Shown: one piece after another, positions 1 to 7,883 of the stretch
How the letters are laid out: each line of letters begins with the position of its first letter
Numbering within the stretch: position 1 is the stretch's first letter
Origin: an uncultured Lachnospiraceae bacterium
Lineage (GTDB): Bacteria; Bacillota; Clostridia; Lachnospirales; Lachnospiraceae
DNA: 64,000 nucleotides
Direction of reading: 5' to 3'
NCBI GenBank assembly: GCA_947626395.1
Contig: CANQRU010000003.1
Coordinates: 62,001-126,000, forward strand
Notes under the pieces: model-generated
Told to the model about the DNA's origin: nothing
The model's input: only the letters and a program-made list of their open reading frames with translations
Database searches by the model: none
Translations under genes and position numbers: made by a program

Positions 1-332
1 ATGGTCTTTCCTTCGATAAATACCGTGAAATCATAAGCGCCGGACATCAGATAGACCGCGTTCACCTCGTTATACTGGTAAATGCGCTCGGCGATCTTGT
101 CAAAGCCCATGCCGCGCTGAGGCGTCACCTTCACCTCGATCAGGGCCATGACCTTCTCCTCGGAAGTATTGTCCCAGTTGATCAGGGTATGGTAGCCGCA
201 GATAATGTGCTCCTTCTCCATATCGGCGATGGCATTGGCGACAGCGGCCTCGCTCTCGCCCAGCAGCACCGCCAGGTCCTTTAAGTCGATGCGGGCGTTC
301 TTCTCCAGAATCGCTAAAATCTTTTCTCTCAT
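1..332 (-). CDS. Lrp/AsnC-family transcriptional regulator, 3' end missing
   Basis: About 110 residues are visible; the C-terminus lies outside the window. The protein opens MREKILAILEKNARIDLKDL, then a winged helix-turn-helix of the Lrp/AsnC type (residues about 1-50). This is followed by the start of the ligand-binding RAM domain, where VMALIEVKVTPQRG and AVYLMSGAYDFTVFIEG match the usual beta strands. Such proteins sense amino acids or related small molecules and bind DNA as multimers. The start is set by AGGAGG at about 342-347, nine bases before ATG at 332. An in-frame ATG further upstream was not chosen because it lacks such a site. The family call is secure; effector and targets cannot be told. 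Confidence 0.85.
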   Translation of the reverse strand, partial: MREKILAILEKNARIDLKDLAVLLGESEAAVANAIADMEKEHIICGYHTLINWDNTSEEKVMALIEVKVTPQRGMGFDKIAERIYQYNEVNAVYLMSGAYDFTVFIEGKT

Positions 333-444
333 GATTTCCTTCCTCCTCGGTTTCTGATTCTTCTATGATCATCCGGCGGCAGTTCCCCCTCGCTTCGGAC
401 TGTCCGATCCGGCACGGAACTTTCCGCCGCTCCGGCTCATTGGT

Positions 445-1074
445 TCATACCGCTATTCCCAGGCGGCAGATCTCGTCCTCTCTGGGCCGCTCCATAAAGC
501 CCTTCACTTCTCCATATGTAACCTCGCGGGCGATTCCTTCCCGGACATATCCGATGACAGCGGCCGCGATACCTTCCGCCGCCAGCCTCCGCACCAGCTC
601 TTCCCCGTTGTCCGCCGCCAGCACGACGCAGCCGCAGGACAGCAGCCGGTAAGGATTCAGTTCATAGCGCTCGCAGATCTCAATGGTCCCCTGCTTTACC
701 GGGATCTTCCGGAGGTCGACGGTAAAGCCTGTACCGTAAGCCCCCGACAGATTCCAAAGGGCGGTATAGATACCGCCCTCCCCTGCTTCTTCCCATTCGG
801 CCGCTCCCAGCGCGGTCCAGTCCGGTAAATGCGCCGCCGGTGAATTCCCGCGCATACCTGCGCGGCCGCTTCGGGCGGCAGACGGCGCCGGAATCTCTGC
901 TTCCCGGCCGTCCCTCTGCAATCTCTCAATATACGCGGAAGAAAACCACTGCACCAGTTCCTCCGCTCTCTCTGCGGCGATCCGGCGGGAACCAGCGAGC
1001 CCTGCGTAACCGGCTGTGACCAGCGCCTGCCCGGGACGCAGAGTTCCCCTGCTTTCTCTCTCAATCCGTCTCAT
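445..1074 (-). CDS. AIR-synthase-like C-terminal domain protein (HypE/ThiL/PurM superfamily), half length
   Basis: 209 residues. The sequence begins inside what is normally the middle of a HypE-like protein: LRPGQALVTAGYAGLAGSRR resembles the segment that follows the ATP-binding half in AIR-synthase-related proteins. The rest matches the C-terminal domain (GGIYTALWNLSGAYGTGFTV, then IPVKQGTIEICERYELNPYR). The N-terminal half, which carries the ATP-binding acidic loops, is absent. It could be a genuine short family member, a partner of a separately encoded N-terminal half, or a decayed gene. ATG at 1074 overlaps the last 14 bases of the vanW-like gene, which suggests translational coupling. 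Function is not known. Confidence 0.6.
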   Translation of the reverse strand: MRRIERESRGTLRPGQALVTAGYAGLAGSRRIAAERAEELVQWFSSAYIERLQRDGREAEIPAPSAARSGRAGMRGNSPAAHLPDWTALGAAEWEEAGEGGIYTALWNLSGAYGTGFTVDLRKIPVKQGTIEICERYELNPYRLLSCGCVVLAADNGEELVRRLAAEGIAAAVIGYVREGIAREVTYGEVKGFMERPREDEICRLGIAV

Positions 1075-2542
1075 GTTCTATACCCTCTGCCGCGCCGGAT
1101 ATCGCCGGCTGTTCCAATGCGTCCGGTACTTTCAGCCGCTCCTCTTCGTCCGGCGCCTCCGCCGCGCCAACCGCGTCCGTCACGCTCCCCGACGCCTGCG
1201 CCGCTGCCGGACCCACCCGGTAGACGGCCGGCGACGCTTCGTAGGTATCCGTATGGAGCAGCGTCCGCTCCACCTCCACGCCGTCAACGCGGACACATTT
1301 CCACAGACGGGACTTTCTCCCGGTGTGGGACGCCTGCACCTTCACCTTCGCTCCCGGAGCCAGCGATCCGTCATACTGACTGATCGCCTTCGGCGGCGGC
1401 GTCGTGCCCAGCGTCTCCGATACATATTCAACGGTACGGTTCGCCGGACGGCTCTCCTTCCCATAGATCGTAAATGTCAGCGTCCGTCCCGACGTGCCCG
1501 CTTCCACATAAACCGGCGTATCATAGGGATTCGTGATCTTAATATCTTTATAGGTCCCCGCGATCGCCGCGTCCCTTGACGGCGGAACATACGTGACGAT
1601 CATGGAATGGTTCTCCCTCTCGGTGATCTCCAGCTCCGCCAGAAGAGCCGCGTTATACAATGTGGTCGCGATCTGGCACACGCCTCCGCCAACGCTGTCC
1701 ACCACCTGGCCGTTCTCGTAAGCCGCCGCGGTGGCGTAGCCGTTCGCCGTGGTAAACGGCTGCATGCACGCATATCCCGACAGAGTCTCGCCGGGCATCA
1801 GCACGGTTCCGTTGATCTTGCCGGCCCCCACCTGCAGGTTCGCGGCCCGGCTCTCGCTGCTGCTTGAGAAATCCGTCGAATACGTCCCCAGCACATCCTG
1901 GATCGCGGACAGCATCTCCGTCGTCCGGGCCGGCGGAACCGTCTTCATCACGGCAGTTACCGTAACCGGCTCTTTCAGTCCCGACCGGGCGGCCTCAAGA
2001 ACCGCCTCCCGGAGCGCTTCGCCGGTCGCCTCCGCGTCCACAGCCGTCCCGTCCCGGGACAGCGTCACGACAAAACTGCCGTTCTCCCGGACAATGGAAG
2101 CATCCACCGCCTCCACCGCATATCCGGCGCACGCCGACTCCACATATTCCTTCACGCCGGCGGGCGGAATCTCCAGACTCAGTTCCAGGTCCACCGGCGA
2201 CATCTCCAGATCCTTCTGCTTCACATAGCGCTCGATCATATTGCCGGTCTCGTATTCCTGTACGGCTCCGGCAACTGCCTGATTCTCAGCCAGGACAAGC
2301 CCCAGCGCCGCCGCGTCCGTTTCCACCGGACTTCCGGCCACATCGAGGATCACCTTCTGCCCCGCCATGGAAGCCACATACTCCTGAAGCTTCTTCTCCG
2401 CTTCCTCGATCTCCAGGCCGCTTATATCCTGTCCCCCCACAGACAGTCCCCTCGGGACCGCAGCGCCGCTTACCAGCGGCGTCAGCATGATCAGTCCGCA
2501 TATCTGCGCGGCCAGACCGGCGCATTTCCAGGCATTCCGCAT
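1061..2542 (-). CDS. VanW family protein, secreted
   Basis: 493 residues with an N-terminal hydrophobic signal (residues about 8-27). It continues with a peptidoglycan-binding-4-like region (about 30-200) and the VanW domain (about 205-370), whose hallmark SVGGGVCQIATTLYNAALLA lies near residue 281. A basic C-terminal tail of about 120 residues follows. VanW proteins are wall-associated and common in Clostridia, but their biochemical role is not settled and the name does not imply glycopeptide resistance. The start ATG at 2542 has GAGGAGAG just upstream. It overlaps the AIR-synthase-like gene by 14 bases and probably forms one transcript with it. Confidence 0.85.
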   Translation of the reverse strand: MRNAWKCAGLAAQICGLIMLTPLVSGAAVPRGLSVGGQDISGLEIEEAEKKLQEYVASMAGQKVILDVAGSPVETDAAALGLVLAENQAVAGAVQEYETGNMIERYVKQKDLEMSPVDLELSLEIPPAGVKEYVESACAGYAVEAVDASIVRENGSFVVTLSRDGTAVDAEATGEALREAVLEAARSGLKEPVTVTAVMKTVPPARTTEMLSAIQDVLGTYSTDFSSSSESRAANLQVGAGKINGTVLMPGETLSGYACMQPFTTANGYATAAAYENGQVVDSVGGGVCQIATTLYNAALLAELEITERENHSMIVTYVPPSRDAAIAGTYKDIKITNPYDTPVYVEAGTSGRTLTFTIYGKESRPANRTVEYVSETLGTTPPPKAISQYDGSLAPGAKVKVQASHTGRKSRLWKCVRVDGVEVERTLLHTDTYEASPAVYRVGPAAAQASGSVTDAVGAAEAPDEEERLKVPDALEQPAISGAAEGIEHETD

Positions 2543-2636
2543 AATCTCTCCTCAATATGCCGGTCTGCCTGCCCCCCGCTTCCTCTTAAGCCTCCGTCCG
2601 GCGCCGCTGCCGGGCGCCGCCCGTCTTCAGCTGCGG

Positions 2637-2747
2637 TCAGAAATTCAGCGACCCAAGCACCATGGGAGCTACCATGGCCAGAACCAGCAGAATCACGATG
2701 ATCGAAGATACGATCTTCTTCGTCTTCTTATTATTGAAATCAAACAC
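2637..2747 (-). CDS. 36-residue single-pass membrane peptide
   Basis: A short gene starting at GTG 2747 with GAGGTGAGG a few bases upstream. The product begins VFDFNNKKTKKIVSS and continues with a hydrophobic stretch (IIVILLVLAMVAPMVLGSL, residues about 15-34), then stops. A basic N-terminus followed by one membrane helix suggests an inner-membrane miniprotein. I recall similar short MFDFNxKxTKK peptides in Lachnospiraceae, but this cannot be checked here. It sits between the exonuclease gene and vanW, all on the same strand. Function unknown. Confidence 0.6.
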   Translation of the reverse strand: MFDFNNKKTKKIVSSIIVILLVLAMVAPMVLGSLNF

Positions 2748-2771
2748 AGTTCCTCACCTCTTTATTCTTTC

Positions 2772-3650
2772 TCAAAAGTCTCTTCTTATTCTTCCATACT
2801 GTGCAATAATTTTATCCGTTAATCTTGAAATTTCGCTGCGGGAAAGGTACTCCATATCCACAGTCAGGTCTATTCTATGATATTTTGCCAATTCGCGCAA
2901 GACTTCTTTTTGCCTTTTTGTAGCCGGCTGTTCTTTTTTCACGCGGCAGATCAGCGGGTGCGGAAGGAATAATTTCGCGTCCGCCGCTCCGGCCGCGCTT
3001 TCCGCATTTCCGTACCGCGCCCGGATCGCCTGATAAAGCTCATGGGCCGCCCTCGCGTCCCCCATGGCACGATGGGCGCTTTTCGGTTCCACCTGAAAAT
3101 ACGCGCACGCCGGCCCCAGACTTTTGGACATCTCCTTCGGCATGAACGCGCGGCACAGCTTCAGCGTGTCCAGTCCTTCTCTCTCGAACTCCAGACCGTG
3201 ATTTACCGCCGCGTGCTTTAAGAAGCTGTAATCAAAAAGGACGTTATGCCCCAGAAGCGGCAGACCGCGGGTAAACTCCACATACTCCCCAATGACCCCG
3301 CCGATATCCGGCGCGTCGGTAAGCTGCGCGTCTCCGATTCCGGTCAGACCGGTTATCCTCTCGTCAAGCAGCCGGTGCGGATTGACAAATGTGGTCTTTT
3401 CCTCCGCGATCCGGCCGTCGATCACCTTAATGGCGGCAATCTCAATGATCTTGTCCGTCTTCGGGTTCAGTCCTGTCGTCTCCAGATCGATCGCCGCATA
3501 GGAATTCGAAACCGTTCCCCCGTTCCCGGTCTCCGCCGGTTCCTTCTCGGCATCCGTCTGCTTTGCCGCGGCTCTTTCCGGCTTCTTCGCTGTGCCAGCC
3601 TCCTCAGCCGGCCCTCTGTATCCCGGCGCGGTTCTGCATTTCTCCATCAT
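2772..3650 (-). CDS. 3'-5' exonuclease, DnaQ/PolC epsilon-like (DEDDh)
   Basis: 292 residues. After a low-complexity N-terminal leader of about 45 residues rich in A, E and K comes an RNase-T/DnaQ fold. Exo I is AAIDLETTG (Asp and Glu near residues 53-55), Exo II is LLGHNVLFDYSFL, and Exo III is HRAMGDARAAHELY near residue 193, giving the DEDDh catalytic set. Such proteins remove 3' nucleotides from DNA or RNA. The C-terminal 70 residues (TKRQKEVLRELAKYHRIDL and onward) form an extra helical segment. It lies six bases downstream of the dCMP deaminase gene, so the two are probably cotranscribed. Start ATG 3650 has AGGAAG upstream; the second ATG immediately after is an alternative. Confidence 0.85.
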   Translation of the reverse strand: MMEKCRTAPGYRGPAEEAGTAKKPERAAAKQTDAEKEPAETGNGGTVSNSYAAIDLETTGLNPKTDKIIEIAAIKVIDGRIAEEKTTFVNPHRLLDERITGLTGIGDAQLTDAPDIGGVIGEYVEFTRGLPLLGHNVLFDYSFLKHAAVNHGLEFEREGLDTLKLCRAFMPKEMSKSLGPACAYFQVEPKSAHRAMGDARAAHELYQAIRARYGNAESAAGAADAKLFLPHPLICRVKKEQPATKRQKEVLRELAKYHRIDLTVDMEYLSRSEISRLTDKIIAQYGRIRRDF

Positions 3651-3656
3651 TTCTTC

Positions 3657-4157
3657 CTACACCTGGATCTTCATCACGCGTCCCGTAGTGTTATACGGAT
3701 AGTACCGGACCCCCGCCGCGTCGAACATCCGCTTGGACGCCCGGGTGCCCGGACTGTCCGCGTATTTGTCGTCCGCGTAGATGACCGTCTTGATCCCCGC
3801 CTGAATGATGGCCTTGGCGCACTCGTTGCAGGGGAACAGCGTCACATACAGCTTGCTGCCCTCCAGGCTGCCTCCCCGGTAGTTCAGGATCGCGTTCAGC
3901 TCACTGTGGGCCACGTAGACATACTTGGCGTTGTAGGGATCGCCGTCCGCGTTCTCCCGGTTCCACGGAAACTCGTCGTCGGAACAGCCGATGGGAAGAC
4001 CGTTGTAGCCCATAGACATGATCTTGTTGTCGGCGCTGACGATGCAGCAGCCCACCTGGGTGTTCGGATCCTTGGAACGCATACCCGACAGCTCAGCCAC
4101 CCCCATGAAGTACTCGTCCCAGGAAATATAATCCGTTCGTTTTCTGCTTTCAGCCAT
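3657..4157 (-). CDS. dCMP deaminase (ComEB-like cytidylate deaminase)
   Basis: 166 residues of the zinc-dependent deaminase fold. The zinc and proton-relay motif is HSELNAIL near residue 83, where HAE is more usual but HSE occurs in dCMP deaminases. The second zinc site is PCNECAKAIIQAGI near residues 107-120. The N-terminal DYISWDEYFMGVAELSGMRS is typical of the family. The enzyme deaminates dCMP to dUMP, feeding thymidylate synthesis. Good ribosome site GGAGGGAGAAC before ATG 4157. It lies 93 bases downstream of the sua5-like gene and six bases before the exonuclease. Confidence 0.9.
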   Translation of the reverse strand: MAESRKRTDYISWDEYFMGVAELSGMRSKDPNTQVGCCIVSADNKIMSMGYNGLPIGCSDDEFPWNRENADGDPYNAKYVYVAHSELNAILNYRGGSLEGSKLYVTLFPCNECAKAIIQAGIKTVIYADDKYADSPGTRASKRMFDAAGVRYYPYNTTGRVMKIQV

Positions 4158-4250
4158 GTTGTTCTCCCTCCTTCTTTTCGCAGATCTTTATGAAAATCCT
4201 TTGCCGCGCGCCTGCGTACTCCGCAGCCACCGCCCGCTGGCCCGCATATT

Positions 4251-5420
4251 TCATGTTCTCGGTTCGGCGCCTTCGCAGTAGATAATATGATAACCCGCGG
4301 CTTTGGTCAGCCGGTTCATGATCGCCTGCCCCAGATGGTCGCGGGCGAAGCTTTCCGAATAAATGTAATCCACGCCCAGGTCGTCGAACTCCCGCAGAAC
4401 CGCGAACAGGCTGCGGGCGATGGTCTCCTGGCTGGCTCGCAGCCCCACACTGCGGACGAGTCCCTCCGGATAACGGTCTTTTGTCTCGTCGGTACAGAGA
4501 ATTCCGACGCTGCGTCCCTCCGCCAGACGCTCGCGGGTCAGGCGGTTGATCGTGTCGATAACGGCGCCGCTGACGACGCCTGTCGCCGCTGCTCCCTTCT
4601 CCGCTTTGCCGTCCTCCACCAGCGTCATCTCCGCCTTCGGCGCGTAATGCCGGTATTTCATGCCGGGAGCCTTCGGCTTCACATCCGCCGCCATCGGCCC
4701 GGCAATCGCCGGATCGACAGCAACTTCTCCGACCACATCCCGAAGCATCTCCATGGTAACCGCCCCCGGCCGCAGGAGCATGGGCGCCGGGCCGGTCACA
4801 TCCACGATCGTGGACTCCACGCCGATCCCCACGGGGCCGCCGTCCAGGATCATCTCGATCCGTCCGCTCATATCCCCGATCACATGCCGCGCCGTCGTCG
4901 GACTGGGTCTTCCCGACAGATTCGCGCTGGGCGCCGCCACCGGCACGCCTGCCAGCGCGATCATCCGGCTGGCGATCGGGTCGCTGGGCATCCGCACCGC
5001 CACCGTATCCAGACCGCCGGTCGTGCCGTAAGGCACGATCTCACTCTTCTCAAATATCATCGTCAGCGGCCCCGGCCAGAACGCATCCATCAGCTTCCGC
5101 GCCGCCTCCGGCACTTTCCGCACAAGCGGCGCAAGCTCCCCCGCCGCCGAAATATGCAGGATCAGCGGATTATCCGACGGACGTCCTTTGGCCGCGTAGA
5201 TCTTCCTGGCCGCCGCGTCGTCCAGACCGTTGGCGCCCAGACCGTATACGGTCTCCGTCGGGAACGCCACCAGGCCGCCGCGTCGCAGGATCTGCGCCGC
5301 CTCCGCAAGAAGCGCGTCAAGCTTCTCATTGCGCGCCGCGTCTCCGTCCGAAGCAGTTCCGGCCGGCCGTTCTGTCAGTCCCAGCTTCCTTCTGTCTATC
5401 AAAACAACTTTTGTGTCCAT
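4251..5420 (-). CDS. ywlC: L-threonylcarbamoyladenylate synthase (Sua5/YwlC type)
   Basis: 389 residues: a YrdC domain (about 25-225) and a Sua5 C-terminal domain (about 250-389), joined by the typical linker PGMKYRHYAPKAEM. Recognisable motifs are GGLVAFPTETVYGLGANG, KGRPSDNPLILHI and the SANLSGRPSPT loop. It makes threonylcarbamoyl-AMP from threonine, bicarbonate and ATP, the first step of t6A37 modification in ANN-decoding tRNAs. I chose ATG at 5420 (MDTKVVLIDRRKL). A TTG three codons earlier is closer to the purine stretch AAGGG but leaves almost no spacing. Confidence 0.92.
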   Translation of the reverse strand: MDTKVVLIDRRKLGLTERPAGTASDGDAARNEKLDALLAEAAQILRRGGLVAFPTETVYGLGANGLDDAAARKIYAAKGRPSDNPLILHISAAGELAPLVRKVPEAARKLMDAFWPGPLTMIFEKSEIVPYGTTGGLDTVAVRMPSDPIASRMIALAGVPVAAPSANLSGRPSPTTARHVIGDMSGRIEMILDGGPVGIGVESTIVDVTGPAPMLLRPGAVTMEMLRDVVGEVAVDPAIAGPMAADVKPKAPGMKYRHYAPKAEMTLVEDGKAEKGAAATGVVSGAVIDTINRLTRERLAEGRSVGILCTDETKDRYPEGLVRSVGLRASQETIARSLFAVLREFDDLGVDYIYSESFARDHLGQAIMNRLTKAAGYHIIYCEGAEPRT

Positions 5421-5619
5421 ACCATTCAAAGCCCTTAATCCTGATCTGCCGCTATCGGCAGACCATTCTATTCCATCATCACAAACCGCATCCGCTGTGC
5501 CCCGGGCCGCTGCCGACGGACTACAGCCAACCGGCCGGCCACTGCCAATATGGACAGTATACTTCCTTCCGGGTTTTATGTAAAGTCAAAAAACGGTTCT
5601 TTTTCCCTCTTATTTTCTC

Positions 5620-5625
5620 TATAAT
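5620..5625 (+). promoter_or_regulatory. Candidate promoter of cwlD (-10 TATAAT)
   Basis: A perfect TATAAT lies 31 bases before the TTG start of cwlD. A weak -35 (TTCTTT, 5597-5602) sits 17 bases upstream. The weak -35 would fit a regulated or sporulation-type promoter, but no sigma class can be assigned. Confidence 0.45.
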
Positions 5626-5655
5626 AAAGAGAATCTCTCTATTCGGAGCCATCCC

Positions 5656-6396
5656 TTGAAAGCAAATTCATTCCGTGCGGAATTCTTCATGGCCGTCCTG
5701 ATGCTCGCCCTGGTCTTTCAGCTGTCCCGGCAGGCGGCGGCGATCGTGGCCGCCTCGGCGGCCGTCCTTTCCCCGTCCCAACAGACGCTGTCCGCGCCGC
5801 CGCAGAAACCGGTCGTCGTTCTCGACAGCGGTCACGGCGGTTTCGACCCCGGCAAGATCGCGGTCGACGGAACGCTGGAGAAAGACATTAATCTCCGGAT
5901 CGCCCGGCTGGTCAGGCAGTATCTGGAAGCCTCCGACGTGGAGGTCGTCATGACCCGCGATTCCGACACCGCCCTCAGCGGCAGCTCCGACACCAATAAA
6001 AAAACAGCCGACATGCGAAACCGCTGCCAGCTGATCAACGACGCTTCCCCCGATCTCGTCGTCAGCATCCACCAGAACAGCTACCACGAGGAATATGTGA
6101 AAGGCGCCCAGGTATTCTATTACAAATCATCCGAAAACGGGAAACGTCTGGCCGAGATCCTGCAGAAGCGCTTCGACTATGTCTCAGGCGATGAAAACAC
6201 CCGCGCCGCCAAAGCCAACGACAGCTACTACCTGCTGCTCCATGTTAAAAGCCCCATCGTCATCGTAGAGTGCGGCTTCTTAAGCAACCGGTCGGAAGCC
6301 GCGCTCCTGAATACGGAGGAATATCAGGACCGGGTGGCGTGGACGATCCATATGGGAATCATGGAATATCTGAATTCCAGGGAAACGCATTCCTGA
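5656..6396 (+). CDS. cwlD: N-acetylmuramoyl-L-alanine amidase CwlD (Amidase_3)
   Basis: 246 residues with an N-terminal hydrophobic segment (about 10-35) and an Amidase_3 domain. Zinc ligands appear in VVVLDSGHGGFDPGK, in the Glu of the EKDINLRI segment and in VVSIHQNSYHEEY. The catalytic Glu is in IVIVECGFLSNRSEAALL near residue 205. Length and motifs match CwlD, which acts with a deacetylase to make muramic-delta-lactam in spore cortex peptidoglycan, so the organism is probably a spore former. The start is TTG 5656 with GGAG seven bases before it; ATG at 5689 would cut the signal sequence. It diverges from ywlC. Confidence 0.88.
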   Translation: MKANSFRAEFFMAVLMLALVFQLSRQAAAIVAASAAVLSPSQQTLSAPPQKPVVVLDSGHGGFDPGKIAVDGTLEKDINLRIARLVRQYLEASDVEVVMTRDSDTALSGSSDTNKKTADMRNRCQLINDASPDLVVSIHQNSYHEEYVKGAQVFYYKSSENGKRLAEILQKRFDYVSGDENTRAAKANDSYYLLLHVKSPIVIVECGFLSNRSEAALLNTEEYQDRVAWTIHMGIMEYLNSRETHS

Positions 6397-6430
6397 CCGG
6401 TATGGCCCGGAACACGGATCCCGCCGTTTC

Positions 6431-7870
6431 TCATTCATCGTCCCGCCGGAATATGTTATAATCGCGGACCCCGTCATCCAGGATCTCCTGCAGATACAGG
6501 TCCAAAAGGCCGGTCCTGTTATGTTCCTGCCACACCACATATCCCCACGAATCCAGCGCTTCCTGCCGGATCTCCACGACCTTTCCCGCCGCGGCGTAAA
6601 TATTCAGGTACGCATAGAGATCCGCCAGGACGTCCCTGTCTTCTTCCGTGATATCCTTCCCGCCAAGCGCCTCAAACGCCTTATTGTAGAACACCGTCTG
6701 GAGATAATCCCTGGCGTAATTGTCAAAATCCTCCAGATTCACATCCGGATTGGAATGGCGCTCGGCCCACGCCTTCACATCCAGCTGCTCCGTGTGATAA
6801 TCATAGGTCTTCGGACTGAAATACTTCAGTACCCCAAACTGGCAGGGAGACACGGACAGGCTGCTTGTGACGATCTCATCGATATCATAAGACCGGGACG
6901 GCTGATAATGCTGCATATGAAGATGTCCGCTCAGAAAGAGCGTGACATCCCAGTTATCCAGGATCTGCTCCAGCTCCTCCGAATGCTCGATCGTGCAGTC
7001 GCTTTCATAGATGCGGCTTTCCTCCAGCAGATTATGGTGCGCCACCGCGATCACGGGACGGCTGGCGTGCCAGGCCTCTTCCAGCCATGTCTCCATCCAC
7101 TCATAGGTCTCGGGGCGGATCATTCCGCCGATCAGGTTCCCGTTCTCATACTGGCAGCTGTCAAGCATCAGAAGCCATGTGCCGTCCGGAAGCTCATAGA
7201 TATAACTCAGGGACGCGGGATCCCGGCTCACCGCTTCATCATATCCGTAATCCCCGTAGATCTCGGCAAACTGCTCCGCAGACGTAGTCTCCGCGGGCAT
7301 GACGCTCTCTCCTTCGTATTCCGCCGCGGACGGATTATTGATATCATGATTGCCGGGTATGACCACCACATCCACGCCGGCTTTCTCCGCGCGGGCCAGC
7401 TTGCGCGCCAGAGCCTGATGACTCAGATACTCCCCTTCCAGAGTCAGATCGCCGCTCAGGATCAGCGCCTGCGGCTTTCTCTCCACGACCGCATCCAGAA
7501 ATGTGTCCAGTATTTCCCACACATAAGGCGTCACCTTGCCGTCGCCGTTCTCAGACATCTGCTCAAACGCCTCGCCGAAGTCCGTCAGCTCCTTGGCCAG
7601 ATAATGGATATCCGTCGCAATAAATATCTCCGGATTCATCGCCGTATTCGGAGCGTCAGGCAGTTCCAGAGATTCGACGACCACGTTCCCCGAAGTGGGA
7701 ACGCCGCCTCCCGGACCGACGGAATCGCCGATCTCAGGAGCGCCCGTCTGCTCCGGCGAAACCGCCGCGGATTCTATCGGTTCCTGTCCCGGCCTCGTCT
7801 CATAATACCCCGAGCAGCCCGTCAGCAGGACCGCCGCGGCAAGCAGGACAGCAATCTCTCGTTTTCTCAT
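6431..7870 (-). CDS. Calcineurin-like metallophosphoesterase lipoprotein
   Basis: 479 residues. Signal peptide with lipobox LLTGC (lipidated Cys near residue 19), then an acidic linker, then a metallophosphoesterase domain. Metal-ligand motifs appear in order: FIATDIHYL, LILSGDLTLEGEY, VVIPGNHDINNP, VIAVAHHNLL and LFLSGHLHMQHY. The protein should sit on the outer face of the membrane and hydrolyse a phosphoester or pyrophosphate bond; the substrate is unknown. Its C-terminal 130 residues have no motif I recognise. It begins 13 bases after the GH18 gene, so both are probably one operon. Confidence 0.85.
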   Translation of the reverse strand: MRKREIAVLLAAAVLLTGCSGYYETRPGQEPIESAAVSPEQTGAPEIGDSVGPGGGVPTSGNVVVESLELPDAPNTAMNPEIFIATDIHYLAKELTDFGEAFEQMSENGDGKVTPYVWEILDTFLDAVVERKPQALILSGDLTLEGEYLSHQALARKLARAEKAGVDVVVIPGNHDINNPSAAEYEGESVMPAETTSAEQFAEIYGDYGYDEAVSRDPASLSYIYELPDGTWLLMLDSCQYENGNLIGGMIRPETYEWMETWLEEAWHASRPVIAVAHHNLLEESRIYESDCTIEHSEELEQILDNWDVTLFLSGHLHMQHYQPSRSYDIDEIVTSSLSVSPCQFGVLKYFSPKTYDYHTEQLDVKAWAERHSNPDVNLEDFDNYARDYLQTVFYNKAFEALGGKDITEEDRDVLADLYAYLNIYAAAGKVVEIRQEALDSWGYVVWQEHNRTGLLDLYLQEILDDGVRDYNIFRRDDE

Positions 7871-7883
7871 CGGTTCATGCCCC

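Noticed and set aside
1061..2542. Glycopeptide resistance gene (from the name VanW)
   Set aside because: No vanHAX-type genes are near, and VanW-domain proteins are widespread in Clostridia without any resistance role.
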